From Acanthosepion lycidas (lineage: Eukaryota; Mollusca; Cephalopoda; Sepiida; Sepiidae): a DNA stretch of 64,000 nucleotides. The notes beneath the pieces were generated by a model. The model was given only the letters and a program-made list of their open reading frames with translations. It made no database searches and was not told where the DNA came from. Of this stretch, positions 56,201-57,294 are shown piece by piece. Where the stretch lies: the NCBI GenBank assembly GCA_963932145.1, contig OZ010593.1, positions 39,545,795 through 39,609,794 on the forward strand. Reading direction: 5' to 3'. Both the position numbers and the translations under genes were made by a program. Within the stretch, counting starts at the first letter, position 1, and every line of letters begins with the position of its first letter.

Positions 56201-57294
56201 AAGTCATACCTACCGCAGTTGTAAAAATTATATTTTCTTATTAAAAAAAAAAAAATCTCAAAAATCAAAACGTGCATGTGCAAAAGTGGCGGTTTAATTA
56301 CAAAAAAAAATAATAATCATGAAACTGTCGTTTTCTATAATTTTTTTTTTACTGACAGTCAAGAAAACAGAAAATTACCCCGTGGTTGAAAAATGTAAAA
56401 AATGAACTATGGAAAACTTATTATTCTAATTTAAAATAGATATTTTTTTAAGAAAATCAATGTTTTTTATATTTTAAGCAACTATTATCATTTCTACAAC
56501 TTTAAATCATGTGTTTGTTTGGTAACAAAGGAAAAAAACAAAAAACAATATAGTCTTGCTTGAAATTTCAAATATTTCATTTTGGGTTCAGTCCTATTTG
56601 TTAAATTTATTTAAGTTTAAAAAATCTCTTCATAAAAACCGAAAAAACGTCAATAAAATTCAGAGAGAAGACACAAAAAACACTAAAAAAAAAAGTACCT
56701 TTTTTTGTATATTTAACGTTTAAATAGCACATCTTTACTGTAAAAAATGAAAATATGTTTGAAGAATTGTTTTAAAATATTATTTAATTTATAGAAAAAA
56801 AATAACGGTCACTTCAATATAACATTGCGCATTTTTACGGGATTTGATTTCTTTTTCGCCGACTTTTAGAATGTCTAAAGAAACAGTAAAAAAAGTTAGT
56901 GAAGTTTATTCAATTGCAAAGTATTACGCTCAGAAGTTACTAACTAAAAATGAAATAAAAAGATCAACAAGGGATGGCTCAGAAAATGGGAAATTTTTAT
57001 ATGAGACTGTATTAAAAAAATCTTTGCTTTGCAAAACTAAGAAAACAGACTCGGACTTTAAACACCGATTGCGATATTAAAAACAAAACAAAAAAACATT
57101 AAAATTAAAAACAAGCTAACGAAAACAATCATCGCAAAAGTTCGGATAAGTTACGATCTCAACAAAGTTGTATGATTCGTAGATAGATATCATTTATGTT
57201 TATTATTTACCTTGGAAGAAATAGGTATAATTTTATTCTTCATTGCACGATGTTGCGTTAAATTAGAAGTTGAGCATGTAGCTGGACCCGCCAT
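3572..57294 (-). CDS. Divergent vinculin/alpha-catenin superfamily gene (11 exons, 3' end off window)
   Basis: Coding exons on the minus strand, 5' to 3': 57211-57294, 54517-54681, 49488-49643, 44549-44674, 43635-43817, 39192-39323, 38565-38711, 14593-14666, 13852-14008, 7368-7479, 3572-3802. All have AG acceptors and GT donors (GTAAGT, GTACGT, GTGAGT and similar), and phases join without a break, giving about 522 codons. The protein looks all-helical with no signal peptide or membrane segment. Exon 5 holds RRHKELTDEQQQKDM followed by KTCLARPNDEHAK, which matches the family helix pair seen as RQQEL.D...M and ACL..P in alpha-catenins. Exon 7 carries a PKERRELVVNVC segment like the family's RDDRR-RI--EC. 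Exon 11 ends with DPHLFLAVS, as in alpha-catenin FLAVSE. Family members link cell adhesions to F-actin. The N-terminal and middle helical bundles are present here; the actin-binding tail lies beyond the left edge. Identity to vertebrate homologues appears low, so alpha-catenin, alpha-catulin and vinculin cannot be told apart safely. Confidence 0.8.
3965..4505 (-). pseudogene. Mariner-like transposase remnant
   Basis: On the minus strand the frame ending near 4262 contains RPHSGRPATTVNEDNV, the RPRSGRP linker after the first helix-turn-helix of mariner transposases. Further left (about 4100-3990) broken frames carry NNDEVKATS and QSQSLYKEGMQ, matching the mariner C-terminal end (DEVK, W, Q, F/Y, G motif order). 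The catalytic middle is missing, so this is an internally deleted, inactive relic. Confidence 0.65.
5389..5491. mobile_element. Palindromic mariner-type MITE, copy 1 (103 bp)
   Basis: The element opens TTAGGTTGGTGCAAAA and closes with its exact reverse complement. It is flanked by TA on both sides (5387-5388, 5492-5493), the mariner target duplication. Almost the whole element is one inverted repeat with arms of about 47 bp. The terminal 16 bases resemble the ends of mariner elements of the Hsmar1/cecropia type and their MADE1-like MITEs. It has no coding capacity. Confidence 0.85.
5492..5719 (+). mobile_element. Solo LTR of the third gypsy family, carrying the MITE
   Basis: From the MITE border to 5719 the sequence follows the 28912-29136 LTR: GGGTATGTCCCAATCCTC near 5513, a CACCACTAG--GTGG hairpin near 5583, GTTATAAAGATTAC near 5643, then TTTGGTTATT and CAGTAACC, ending TTACAGCA. 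No internal retroelement sequence follows, so it is a solo LTR from LTR-LTR recombination. Its first few bases appear to lie left of the MITE, near 5380, which places the MITE insertion inside the LTR's 5' end. Confidence 0.75.
5993..6915 (-). mobile_element. Tc1-like element, defective (923 bp)
   Basis: Terminal inverted repeats of about 32 bp begin CAGTGCTGCACAAAA on the left and end TTTTGCACAACATTG on the right. TA flanks both sides (5991-5992 and 6916-6917). Inside, on the minus strand around 6178-6363, broken transposase frames read MIWGYFAAAGTDKIV and NDLKHQSKPTRN, matching the Tc1 stretch from the second catalytic Asp region (Q-DN-PKHTSK). Length is well below the usual 1.3-1.6 kb and frames are broken, so it is non-autonomous. 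Confidence 0.8.
7368..7479 (-). CDS. Vinculin-family gene, coding exon 10
   Basis: 112 bp, acceptor TTTTTATCAG and donor GTATGT, phase 0 in and phase 1 out. It starts SECDVKKLMSLKDFF and ends VAASSHKLK. The VWNVARFVAASS stretch lines up with the alpha-catenin M-domain stretch of the form IEVANLACSIS. Confidence 0.75.
7480..9193. other. Intronic AT-rich sequence without recognised features
   Basis: The stretch is AT-rich with several homopolymer runs (for example an A run at about 8563-8577). No frame shows a recognisable protein and no repeat ends are evident. Confidence 0.4.
9194..9271. mobile_element. Palindromic mariner-type MITE, copy 2 (78 bp)
   Basis: It has the same 16-base ends as the 103-bp copy at 5389 (TTAGGTTGGTGCAAAA and its complement), with TA at 9192-9193 and 9272-9273. 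The arms share TAATGTCGTTTT and the middle is shorter, so this is a deleted or distinct subfamily member. Confidence 0.85.
9317..9697 (-). pseudogene. LINE RNase H domain fragment
   Basis: The 126-residue open frame starts MGCAAIHGKTKLKKQIP, continues IYSAEISALDLALD (containing the E-A-L motif with the catalytic Glu) and later FCWIPSHISIHGNARA, matching the W-P-HxGI-GN-AD motif with Asp lost. It follows the RT in the LINE order. Confidence 0.75.
10075..10656 (-). pseudogene. LINE reverse transcriptase palm/thumb fragment
   Basis: A 193-residue open frame begins MSVSQGSILLVTLFSIKIN, which is the PQGS-L-P-LF motif with Pro changed to Ser. Then comes ALYIDDFFIY (the catalytic -YxDD-like motif, here YIDD) and FLGIIFYSKLTF (the F-LG-x-D/Y motif). 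AHTDRMILLKQYQ and LDYGCFNYG follow, as is standard in Jockey-clade RTs. This is the longest intact piece of the element. Confidence 0.8.
11267..11674 (-). pseudogene. LINE pol fragment between endonuclease and RT
   Basis: A 135-residue open frame that begins KKNNQNRPWFNVQCKKAA and continues WKTMKEAKRESFKKYVGKL. The PWW/F-N--C--A motif followed by a basic region and W--M--A is the linker between endonuclease and RT in Jockey-like ORF2. Broken on both sides. Confidence 0.65.
12746..12952 (-). pseudogene. LINE ORF1 (gag) fragment
   Basis: A 68-residue open segment ends in YVLNLLQCFRCQRFRHHRN, with a Cys-x2-Cys-x4-His spacing; the last Cys is lost by frameshift. The upstream KRITTKKNGEQ stretch has the basic character of LINE gag proteins. 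It precedes the endonuclease and RT of the same element. Confidence 0.6.
13852..14008 (-). CDS. Vinculin-family gene, coding exon 9
   Basis: 157 bp, acceptor TTTTTTCAG and consensus donor GTACGT, leaving phase 0. It begins with the Arg completing exon 8, then NTYNSWCNKLINCL, and ends DPVLFPGA. Reading past the donor stays open for another 19 codons to a TGA, so without the splice a shortened product is possible; the consensus donor and the fit with exon 10 favour splicing. Confidence 0.7.
14243..14273. repeat. (TA)n microsatellite
   Basis: About 31 bp of uninterrupted alternating A and T in intron 8. Confidence 0.9.
14593..14666 (-). CDS. Vinculin-family gene, coding exon 8
   Basis: 74 bp, acceptor TTTGTAG and donor GTAAGT. 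It reads VLEAQRYVYSLYQKL and ends EEQL plus two bases of an Arg codon completed by exon 9. In the family this helix follows the RRERI--EC segment. Confidence 0.7.
15340..15775 (+). repeat. LTR-like or processed-transcript-like GC-richer block
   Basis: This block is visibly richer in G and C than the intron around it and ends with a CCAATAAAAGTTGA stretch (polyadenylation signal at about 15731) followed by a T-rich run. The organisation (mixed promoter-like region, AATAAA near the end) is like an LTR or a 3' exon. I see no long protein frame and no paired copy in the window. A further GC-richer stretch, 15920-16210, contains TTGTTGGTGGCAGCAAC, similar to the primer-binding region that follows some LTRs. 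Unassigned. Confidence 0.3.
16640..16764 (-). repeat. Gypsy 1, 3' LTR
   Basis: 125 bp, the copy next to the purine tract at about 16782-16795 (minus strand). It differs from the partner at six positions and has the same length. Confidence 0.85.
16748..17978 (-). pseudogene. Gypsy 1 integrase, two frames
   Basis: The frame 17978-17517 holds CQHQTNEAQCQKC (end of the zinc finger), TVTDLFDMRGKSYMV (first catalytic Asp), EISSDGGPPFDS (second Asp) and SNGQAELAIK (catalytic Glu), so all three DDE residues are visible. A frameshift near 17530 leads to 17554-16748, with MMSHRNTPHENLGLSPAEMLYGRP (the N-P----SPAE-L-GR motif) and a chromodomain-less C terminus rich in Pro and Glu/Asp. It integrates the cDNA. 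Confidence 0.8.
17888..18796 (-). pseudogene. Gypsy 1 RNase H and integrase zinc-binding region
   Basis: 302-residue frame. RNase H motifs: CLSTDYSKTGISYF (first catalytic Asp), YSPVEGEALALIYG (catalytic Glu) and TVDHQPLVKIF (DH-PL). A KHVSGKLNAAPDCTSR stretch ends the domain. The integrase N-terminal segment follows (VLEALHSAYQGVNGM, FWPGLDASI). The frame then shifts, and the C--C half of the zinc finger lies in the next frame (17978 and below). Confidence 0.8.
18878..19735 (-). pseudogene. Gypsy 1 reverse transcriptase
   Basis: 285-residue open frame. Motifs in order: TGRPLDITFTRDAKP (pre-RT), FWCSRMVVAPKKDGSPRRTVD (fingers, V--KKDGS-R---D), LDAWNGYHSLPF (palm, catalytic Asp), RYLRAPQGFHASGDGY (FGL-NAP-like, with RAPQGF), and RCIDDTLLWDG (the xxDD catalytic pair, CIDD). 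FAGFLITADGIKPT follows as the F-LG--I---G motif. Intact across the whole RT, so only the flanking frames are broken. Confidence 0.85.
19796..20149 (-). pseudogene. Gypsy 1 protease to RT linker
   Basis: 117-residue open frame beginning at MGCTNNILIPTS. Just upstream, reading through 20150-20220, the minus strand has a DADTGAQTC segment, the aspartic protease active site (D-T-G). The remainder resembles the region between protease and RT: VYVSENTSGFYLS and then CPWRTNI near the RT start. Confidence 0.65.
20222..21155 (-). pseudogene. Gypsy 1 gag with two zinc knuckles (frameshifted)
   Basis: Two overlapping frames (21155-20847 and 20947-20222) cover the gag. The first carries ADIRNELRLACSK and a NTAMEEQLLGHI segment. 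The second has a capsid-like stretch NKEYQSKILAEANTLTMVE, then CDGCGKTSHPNG and CQNCGVVGHLKEVC, the second being a canonical CCHC knuckle. The frames overlap by about 100 bp, suggesting a single frameshift. Gag packages element RNA. Confidence 0.75.
21429..21553 (-). repeat. Gypsy 1, 5' LTR
   Basis: 125 bp, next to the candidate primer-binding site at about 21413-21428 (minus strand). A very short LTR for a 4.9-kb element. Confidence 0.85.
21883..21971. repeat. Short foldback sequence
   Basis: Nested inverted repeats: AGAAATACC (21883-21891) pairs with GGTATTTCT (21963-21971), and AATGGTAAGA (about 21900-21909) pairs with TCTTACCATT (21945-21954), around a 35-base loop. This could be a tiny MITE or a hairpin transcript. 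Confidence 0.6.
21980..23785. other. AT-rich intronic sequence, no recognised features
   Basis: No coding frame or repeat end is apparent in this stretch between gypsy elements 1 and 2. Confidence 0.4.
23796..23909 (+). repeat. Gypsy 2, 5' LTR with two overlapping hairpins
   Basis: 114 bp. A 12-bp inverted repeat ATATGCAAATTA / TAATTTGCATAT (23803-23814, 23818-23829) overlaps a 9-bp one, CATATGAGC / GCTCATATG (23825-23833, 23839-23847). The first contains the ATGCAAAT octamer on both strands. Confidence 0.85.
23910..24492 (+). pseudogene. Gypsy 2 gag (two frames, no zinc knuckle seen)
   Basis: The first frame starts MASPIGYSLVLEDPEYVD directly after the LTR, which is the usual gag position. 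After a stop at 24153 a shifted frame begins MRPKKRLVIAERTKF, with KQEVDEPIVKYLHRLRSAS, the F-x-QxxGE-V--Y---LR motif typical of gypsy gag capsid. It ends in YNQNTKYWI without any CCHC knuckle, so the nucleocapsid is either deleted or absent. Confidence 0.7.
24515..25036 (+). pseudogene. Gypsy 2 protease and start of RT
   Basis: 173-residue frame: VEMQIDTGSEVTIVP is the aspartic protease active site (D-T-G), then HGLLGNDVLK (the LLG-D motif). It runs into RT with RKLIKEDLLEPAPPGGSKWA and SPIVVLKKK, where a one-base change breaks the frame. Confidence 0.8.
25104..25706 (+). pseudogene. Gypsy 2 reverse transcriptase
   Basis: 200-residue frame with KIDLKSAYHQIPI (catalytic Asp), RMPYGIKTASAIFQ (FG--xAP-xFQ type), ICYQDDICVG (YxDD motif, YQDD), FLGYSISKEGISP and LESFLGLVNFYRKYV. 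All expected RT blocks are present. It ends by frameshift before RNase H. Confidence 0.85.
25707..26519 (+). pseudogene. Gypsy 2 RNase H and integrase N-terminal part
   Basis: From about 25760 the translated sequence has TDASEQSISGILSQDG across a frameshift. The open frame 25803-26519 follows with YSNIEREALAIVW (catalytic Glu), LKSDHRPLEFIFNP (DH-PL) and YVKGNMIPQVDALSRL. The integrase zinc-binding part follows (KSVHDDVHCGVAATQRR, WWPGY), broken by TGA at 26517 and again in frame with CTELRN. Confidence 0.8.
26563..27510 (+). CDS. Gypsy 2 integrase catalytic core and acidic/RS tail
   Basis: 315-residue intact frame. DDE motifs: HMDHAYVNGILLILVDAYSG (first Asp), LVTDNAPEF (second Asp), and HPQSNGTAERMVQTVK (Glu). 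LLLSYRTIPHAGRPESPSALVGR is the conserved block before the C-terminal domain. The tail is strongly acidic (EEEV repeats near 27280-27360) and ends with an Arg/Ser stretch (RRDRSRSPRERRE). The stop TAG overlaps the first bases of the 3' LTR (27506), a tight arrangement. It integrates the element's DNA; the tail may serve nuclear import or chromatin binding (inference). Confidence 0.85.
   Translation: MYGPREVEPWSRVHMDHAYVNGILLILVDAYSGWPEVVRVPDKKSTTVKQILRVIFSRDGTLRTLVTDNAPEFVDADLHEWLRKIGCRPYKTPPYHPQSNGTAERMVQTVKKGRKACLQQKEEIDAFLPRLLLSYRTIPHAGRPESPSALVGRQLRSPLTMSYATNQKMWYKRNRNMQPESAEFIMQKGHNTAILNKENGNSVLAHADQIRSQGEESDEEMPSEMPIIDVTEELIQNETAEEEVERDELEEEEVEWDKLEEKDQSMQEEQFDYRERRDRSRSPRERREIKEDVQEGTRRSTRSTCGIRPLRYREM
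27506..27619 (+). repeat. Gypsy 2, 3' LTR
   Basis: 114 bp, three differences from the 5' copy. One of them (T to C in CATACGAGC) weakens both hairpins. Confidence 0.85.
27625..28906. other. AT-rich intronic sequence, no recognised features
   Basis: Between gypsy elements 2 and 3. The frames here are short and have no recognisable motifs. Confidence 0.4.
28912..29136 (+). repeat. Gypsy 3, 5' LTR
   Basis: 225 bp. Contains GTATGTCCCAATCCTC, a short CACCACTAG--GTGA hairpin region, GTTATAAAGATTACC and TTTGGTTATT before ending TTACAACA. Confidence 0.85.
29140..30296 (+). pseudogene. Gypsy 3 leader and decayed gag
   Basis: After a 5' leader with repeated AACAAAGAT segments (29149 to about 29270), broken gag-like frames run to the zinc knuckles. 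The clearest open part is 29883-30185 with ERVLINWKTNP near its end. An AT dinucleotide run lies near 29555-29572. Confidence 0.5.
30297..30730 (+). pseudogene. Gypsy 3 zinc knuckles and protease
   Basis: Frame 30297-30518 holds two knuckles in a row, CYACGELHWYKDC and CFWCGKKGHKKTHC. After a TAG the same frame gives VKILNKNIKLQLDSGSDLS, where D-S-G is the aspartic protease active site. Confidence 0.75.
30940..31748 (+). pseudogene. Gypsy 3 reverse transcriptase (broken, catalytic change)
   Basis: Segments in order: LDRLKKMGVLSTVQYSNWAS, then (31203-31481) INLSDAYLQIRVD (catalytic Asp), FHCLAFRIKVTLAIFQQV and AAYLDNTLLQ. The last is the YxDD motif with the second Asp changed to Asn, which should inactivate the enzyme. 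A templated inverted repeat (31491-31546) interrupts the frame, and the RT resumes at CKFFMNKINYLGQIID. Confidence 0.8.
31491..31546. repeat. Near-perfect 27-bp palindrome inside gypsy 3 RT
   Basis: Arms 31491-31517 and 31520-31546 are complementary with one mismatch, around a 2-bp spacer (TC). The left arm is normal RT coding sequence (RIQDYEFKL). The right arm is an extra reverse-complement copy placed before the continuing CKFF motif. Confidence 0.9.
31860..32140 (+). pseudogene. Gypsy 3 RNase H fragment
   Basis: The frame 31931-32131 has LLPAEKNYSVTEKESLGIVF (catalytic Glu region) and RRLLTDHRPLLAIYG (DH-PL). The first catalytic Asp segment lies upstream in broken frames. Confidence 0.75.
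32440..33506 (+). pseudogene. Gypsy 3 integrase and C-terminal tail
   Basis: From about 32440: ERVMVPSSLQKRILKEFRTGHPG and CKGCALAAKAP (zinc-binding H--H and C--C parts), then a stop-ridden core. YQPRSNSQAEHFV around 32900 is the catalytic Glu block. The tail, open from 33204 to the LTR, is basic and Lys-rich (KRKRRDTERIEINPKKG). The integrase is inactive because of the stops. Confidence 0.75.
33507..33608 (+). repeat. Gypsy 3, 3' LTR, left part
   Basis: Begins TGTTATACTGTACC, as the 5' LTR does, and is interrupted after TATTTTCACTA (33598-33608), the LINE target site. Confidence 0.85.
34168..35400 (+). pseudogene. Nested LINE ORF1
   Basis: Frame 34168-34515 starts MEMFQNIEEPSKSMVAG and holds two near repeats of MVAGN--NSNED, then LSWMGPPKYKINITEFLEKA. 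Continuing frames hold KLQRVIKEKWFFMWDILLPT, then around 34930 a knuckle CWKCGETGHHSSSCPEKK, then a Ser/Pro/Lys tail. RNA-binding gag-like protein. A 23-bp palindrome (35215-35262) disrupts the tail. Confidence 0.7.
35215..35262. repeat. Perfect 23-bp palindrome inside LINE ORF1
   Basis: Arms 35215-35237 and 35240-35262 are exact reverse complements around GT. Because of the palindrome, both strands encode the same peptide, HHLPLPQ-IVEGEDGA. Confidence 0.9.
35908..36495 (+). pseudogene. Nested LINE ORF2, endonuclease part
   Basis: Frame 35908-36255 starts MALWLASVNAQGLSLESCK, the N--G- start of APE endonucleases, then VYFVQETWFSSCDYEG (the QE-W catalytic Glu motif) and SSGVSWLVNKSL (GV--L). 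A small duplication of the IRLFVLLG region breaks the frame at about 36225-36250, and a second frame continues to 36495. Confidence 0.75.
37372..37776 (+). pseudogene. Nested LINE ORF2, C-terminal Cys/His end
   Basis: 134-residue frame with CDGEVETLGHAFFHC, a Cys...His....Cys motif typical of the C-terminal end of L1/Tx1-type ORF2 proteins, followed by FVEGLMVCMLRRKFF and SEFGKRWVN at the end. The TAA at 37774 fits the natural stop. Confidence 0.75.
38188..38327 (+). repeat. Gypsy 3, 3' LTR, right part with the second target copy
   Basis: After the second TATTTTCACTA (38188-38198) the LTR resumes with CTAGTAGTGGATTAC, GTTATAAAGATTACC and TTTGGTTATT and ends TTACAACA at 38327. Confidence 0.85.
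38565..38711 (-). CDS. Vinculin-family gene, coding exon 7
   Basis: 49 codons, acceptor TTTTTTCAAG and donor GTAAAC. It begins IINALSETNRVLL and holds FIPKERRELVVNVCLK at its end. Family members have a conserved basic segment of the form CTRDDRRERIVAEC at this point, so the ERRE--V--C spacing supports homology. The intron that follows is about 24 kb and holds three LTR retrotransposons. Confidence 0.75.
39192..39323 (-). CDS. Vinculin-family gene, coding exon 6
   Basis: 44 codons, phase 0, acceptor TTTATAG and donor GTGAAT. It begins SRRDFVIHRIITAAS, which continues exon 5 as alpha-catenins do (an NRD--- helix after the LxHP turn). It ends in NEPGFFVNLLSK. Only 480 bp separate it from exon 7, the shortest intron seen here. 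Confidence 0.75.
40050..40420 (+). repeat. SINE-like / Penelope-tail repeat, copy B, with inverted tail partner
   Basis: The same family as 3130-3470, better preserved: GGATAAAGACATTGGTTAG at 40124, GACCCAAAGAGTTGGTGAG at about 40152, GAACTAGAACAATTTACC near 40266, CTGAAGA at 40326-40332, then GAAAC at 40354-40358. The tail (about 40358-40420, GTGAATATGGCAATGAAG and on) has an inverted copy at about 40058-40117, so the element is bounded by an inverted pair. This could be an internal foldback or two overlapping insertions. Confidence 0.65.
40605..42931 (-). mobile_element. Tc1-like element split by a hAT insertion
   Basis: The right end TTTTGCATGTCACTA reads as a Tc1 terminal repeat and is followed by TA. 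The left end near 40605 is a weak partner (GTTACATGTAAAAG). On the minus strand broken frames give VETVCVWRKD and LNIQQDNSPNHTAIKM (the QQDN-P-HTA block with the second catalytic Asp), then GQLPDPNLIKKPVEGSL (the SPDLNPIE block with the third residue mutated). It is a dead Tc1 transposase. The hAT element at 41657-42645 lies within it. Confidence 0.65.
41657..42645. mobile_element. Non-autonomous hAT-like element (989 bp)
   Basis: Terminal repeats CAGATGTTCTCAACC and the complement of CAGCCATTCTCAACC fit the CAGnnnTTCTCAACC ends of hAT elements. The flanks ATCTAATT (41649-41656) and CTCTAATT (42646-42653) are an 8-bp duplication with one mismatch, the hAT size. There is no transposase. A strong internal inverted repeat (42145-42285) with long A and T runs sits in the middle. 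Confidence 0.8.
42932..43634. other. AT-rich intronic sequence
   Basis: No feature recognised between the Tc1 end and exon 5. Confidence 0.4.
43635..43817 (-). CDS. Vinculin-family gene, coding exon 5 (best family anchor)
   Basis: 61 codons, acceptor TTATTTTAG and donor GTATTT. It contains RRHKELTDEQQQKDMIV and, about 30 residues on, LKTCLARPNDEHAK. In alpha-catenin and vinculin the matching stretch has RQQEL, an acidic/His residue pair, a Met, a long helix and then an A-(C)L-xP segment leading into the next helix. This exon is the clearest evidence for the family in the N-terminal half. The three consecutive Gln codons are a minor local CAA repeat. Confidence 0.8.
44060..44390 (+). pseudogene. 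Mariner-like transposase C-terminal fragment
   Basis: Across broken plus-strand frames the translation gives LLHYDNTRPHRPIVSS (the catalytic D-N-x-PH block), then LLPKLKEVLK (the FWLFPKLKE-L block), then WIKSK and IEYVGKCVALNSGYIEK (the W---CV---GDYxE end). The order and spacing fit the last third of a mariner transposase. The third catalytic Asp region is degraded and no ends are visible. Confidence 0.65.
44549..44674 (-). CDS. Vinculin-family gene, coding exon 4
   Basis: 42 codons, phase 0 at both ends, acceptor TCTTTTCAG and donor GTAAGT. It begins IFLIAKEFELKNL and ends MTKYFK. It corresponds in position to the vinculin head helix before the RQQEL segment. Confidence 0.75.
44900..46723 (+). 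mobile_element. Penelope-like retroelement between 138-bp inverted repeats
   Basis: The inner 1.5 kb (45050-46480) encodes broken Penelope-type RT: RPILYMVGSAQHSLAK, LDPVLDFYSEYC, VSFDISTVC, a MGSPLGPLMANIF block near 45512-45552, and FHCVDDTF near 45610 (YVDD-like). A GIY-YIG domain (VIYQYKCQCETDYVGKT) lies at about 46178-46235. Flanking arms 44900-45037 and 46586-46723 are inverted copies; over the best 105 bp I count about ten mismatches. Inverted or direct terminal repeats are known for Penelope-like elements. The copy is inactive because of stops and shifts. Confidence 0.8.
45888..46457 (+). pseudogene. Penelope-like ORF, thumb to GIY-YIG endonuclease
   Basis: 189-residue open frame. 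RLKIAKLNGVEVLGQSK and CPVYMRLVWIG are connector sequences; SLVIYQYKCQCETDYVGKT is the GIY-YIG start (YQY-C-C---YVG-T). RIAQYVHDQIH follows (the R---H motif) and the end is AVINIQHPTV. It joins the RT frame upstream by frameshift. Confidence 0.75.
46723..46750. repeat. (AT)n microsatellite
   Basis: Alternating A/T directly next to the right inverted arm of the Penelope-like element; a shorter run lies close to the left arm (44855-44871). Confidence 0.9.
47266..47721 (+). pseudogene. Retroelement protease-like segment
   Basis: 151-residue frame beginning MVPISSSDNVQIRRC. The active-site block reads LLNSRCSRTIVSA where an LVDTGCSRT-type sequence is expected, so the catalytic Asp and Gly are gone. 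KPLNFDLLLGYDAI is the conserved flap/helix block. Confidence 0.65.
48020..48328 (+). pseudogene. Retroelement RT palm fragment
   Basis: 102-residue frame: VIFASRRYCLTRLSFGLNVGPQIMK, then SQEETVKEGTAAYIDDSYVNED with an intact YIDD, then FGLICKDPERL. The later RNase H-like frame is 48626-48946. Confidence 0.7.
48626..48946 (+). pseudogene. Retroelement RNase H-like fragment
   Basis: 106-residue frame with AAYINLAELDAVLKGVNLA (the AEL-A catalytic Glu block), LHIQTDTLCIYHWILD (T-D second Asp block) and DVTLVTSN (end block). It belongs to the retroelement above. Confidence 0.65.
49488..49643 (-). CDS. Vinculin-family gene, coding exon 3
   Basis: 52 codons, phase 0 at both ends, acceptor TTTTCTGCAG and donor GTGAGT. 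It begins RASAQMKQASENL and ends SNHLLQYTFQ. Heptad-like spacing of Leu/Val/Met fits amphipathic helices of a four-helix bundle. Confidence 0.75.
49644..50883. other. AT-rich intronic sequence
   Basis: No recognised feature; a CT-rich stretch lies at about 50220-50280. Confidence 0.4.
50884..52640 (-). mobile_element. LINE fragment with poly-A tail (endonuclease and RT end)
   Basis: A 21-base T run at 50884-50904 is the poly-A tail on the minus strand. Reading the minus strand, 52440-52250 has SYTNVRGL (start of an APE endonuclease) and, in broken frames, PDLLFLSEISISAS. 52250-51927 has FIFALYHPQDEGLVIF and an IYIDFDIHDEEGRY stretch, the GDFN-H--W block mutated. 51555-51259 is the RT C-terminal end (LGLKLTPNIKWNSYI, ILYLYKKQIRLKIEYCSHIW, here LKIEYC for P-MEYC). 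The middle of the RT is deleted. It is of the same kind as the LINE ends at 61950-63660. Confidence 0.75.
53039..53098. repeat. A/G-rich simple sequence
   Basis: Repeats of GAAAAA across about 50 bp. Confidence 0.85.
53373..53430. repeat. (TA)n and (CA)n microsatellite
   Basis: An alternating TA tract interrupted once, then GCACG and about ten CA units. Confidence 0.9.
53590..54045. repeat. LTR-like block with TATA-type and poly-A-type signals
   Basis: GC-richer than the flanks. Contains GCCATAAAAGGGATCAC (TATA-like) at about 53781 and, about 200 bp later, GAAATAAAACACG (AATAAA) at 53990, followed by a T/G-rich run. This promoter-to-poly-A layout is that of a solo LTR. No partner or target duplication was found. 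A block of similar style lies at about 60640-61140 (TATAAATT at 60837, AATAAATTACAC at 61088). Confidence 0.35.
54517..54681 (-). CDS. Vinculin-family gene, coding exon 2
   Basis: 55 codons in phase 0, preceded by a TTATTGCAG acceptor and followed by GTAAGT. It begins LSQLIELSERL and ends AKEWINKCKNT. The layout (an ISxLI-like helix, an acidic/Pro linker, then VREAGESLIQVAKE) parallels the first helix pair of vinculin, where the corresponding parts read ISHLV and VRVGKETV. The match is at the level of helix pattern, not strong identity. Confidence 0.75.
54753..54895. repeat. Direct repeat, about 103 bp apart
   Basis: A 40-bp segment beginning AAAACACCACTGCAACAATA at 54753 recurs at about 54856 with a few changes (both contain ACTGCAACAATACCAGG). 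It lies just upstream of exon 2. Confidence 0.7.
55165..55825. mobile_element. Foldback / long-TIR element
   Basis: Left arm (about 55165-55305) and right arm (about 55680-55825) are inverted copies. Shared blocks include GGTAAATTT at the outer ends, TTTTAACACCCGCGCTAAAT, CCAAAATCGTCATAATT, TGTACATGCTGAACTCAAAT and GAAACCTACCGTTTTTGGAG. The 370-bp interior has no recognisable protein. A clear target duplication was not found. Confidence 0.8.
55826..56840. other. Very AT-rich intron 1 sequence
   Basis: Many homopolymer runs; nothing recognised. Confidence 0.4.
56871..57080 (+). CDS. Small basic ORF antisense within intron 1, function unknown
   Basis: A 69-residue frame starting MSKETVKKVSEVYSIAKYY; the open frame extends nine codons upstream from an earlier ATG at 56844, and I prefer the inner ATG for its composition. 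It is Lys-rich and probably helical at the N terminus, with no recognised domain. It sits opposite to the host gene, 130 bp from exon 1, so it could be the first exon of a head-to-head gene. A phase-2 donor (AA|GTATTA) inside it would join the candidate exon at 58470. It might also be chance. Confidence 0.3.
   Translation: MSKETVKKVSEVYSIAKYYAQKLLTKNEIKRSTRDGSENGKFLYETVLKKSLLCKTKKTDSDFKHRLRY
57211..57294 (-). CDS. Vinculin-family gene, coding exon 1
   Basis: The ATG at 57292-57294 opens a 28-codon exon beginning MAGPATCSTSNLTQ and ending IPISSK, followed by the donor GTAAAT. I chose this start because it is the first ATG in a frame that joins in phase 0 to exon 2. The next upstream sequence (57295 onward) has no in-frame extension that I trust. 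The low-complexity Ser/Thr start is typical of the variable N termini in this family. The promoter must lie in the AT-rich stretch just right of 57294. I see no clear TATA box that I would defend. Confidence 0.65.
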
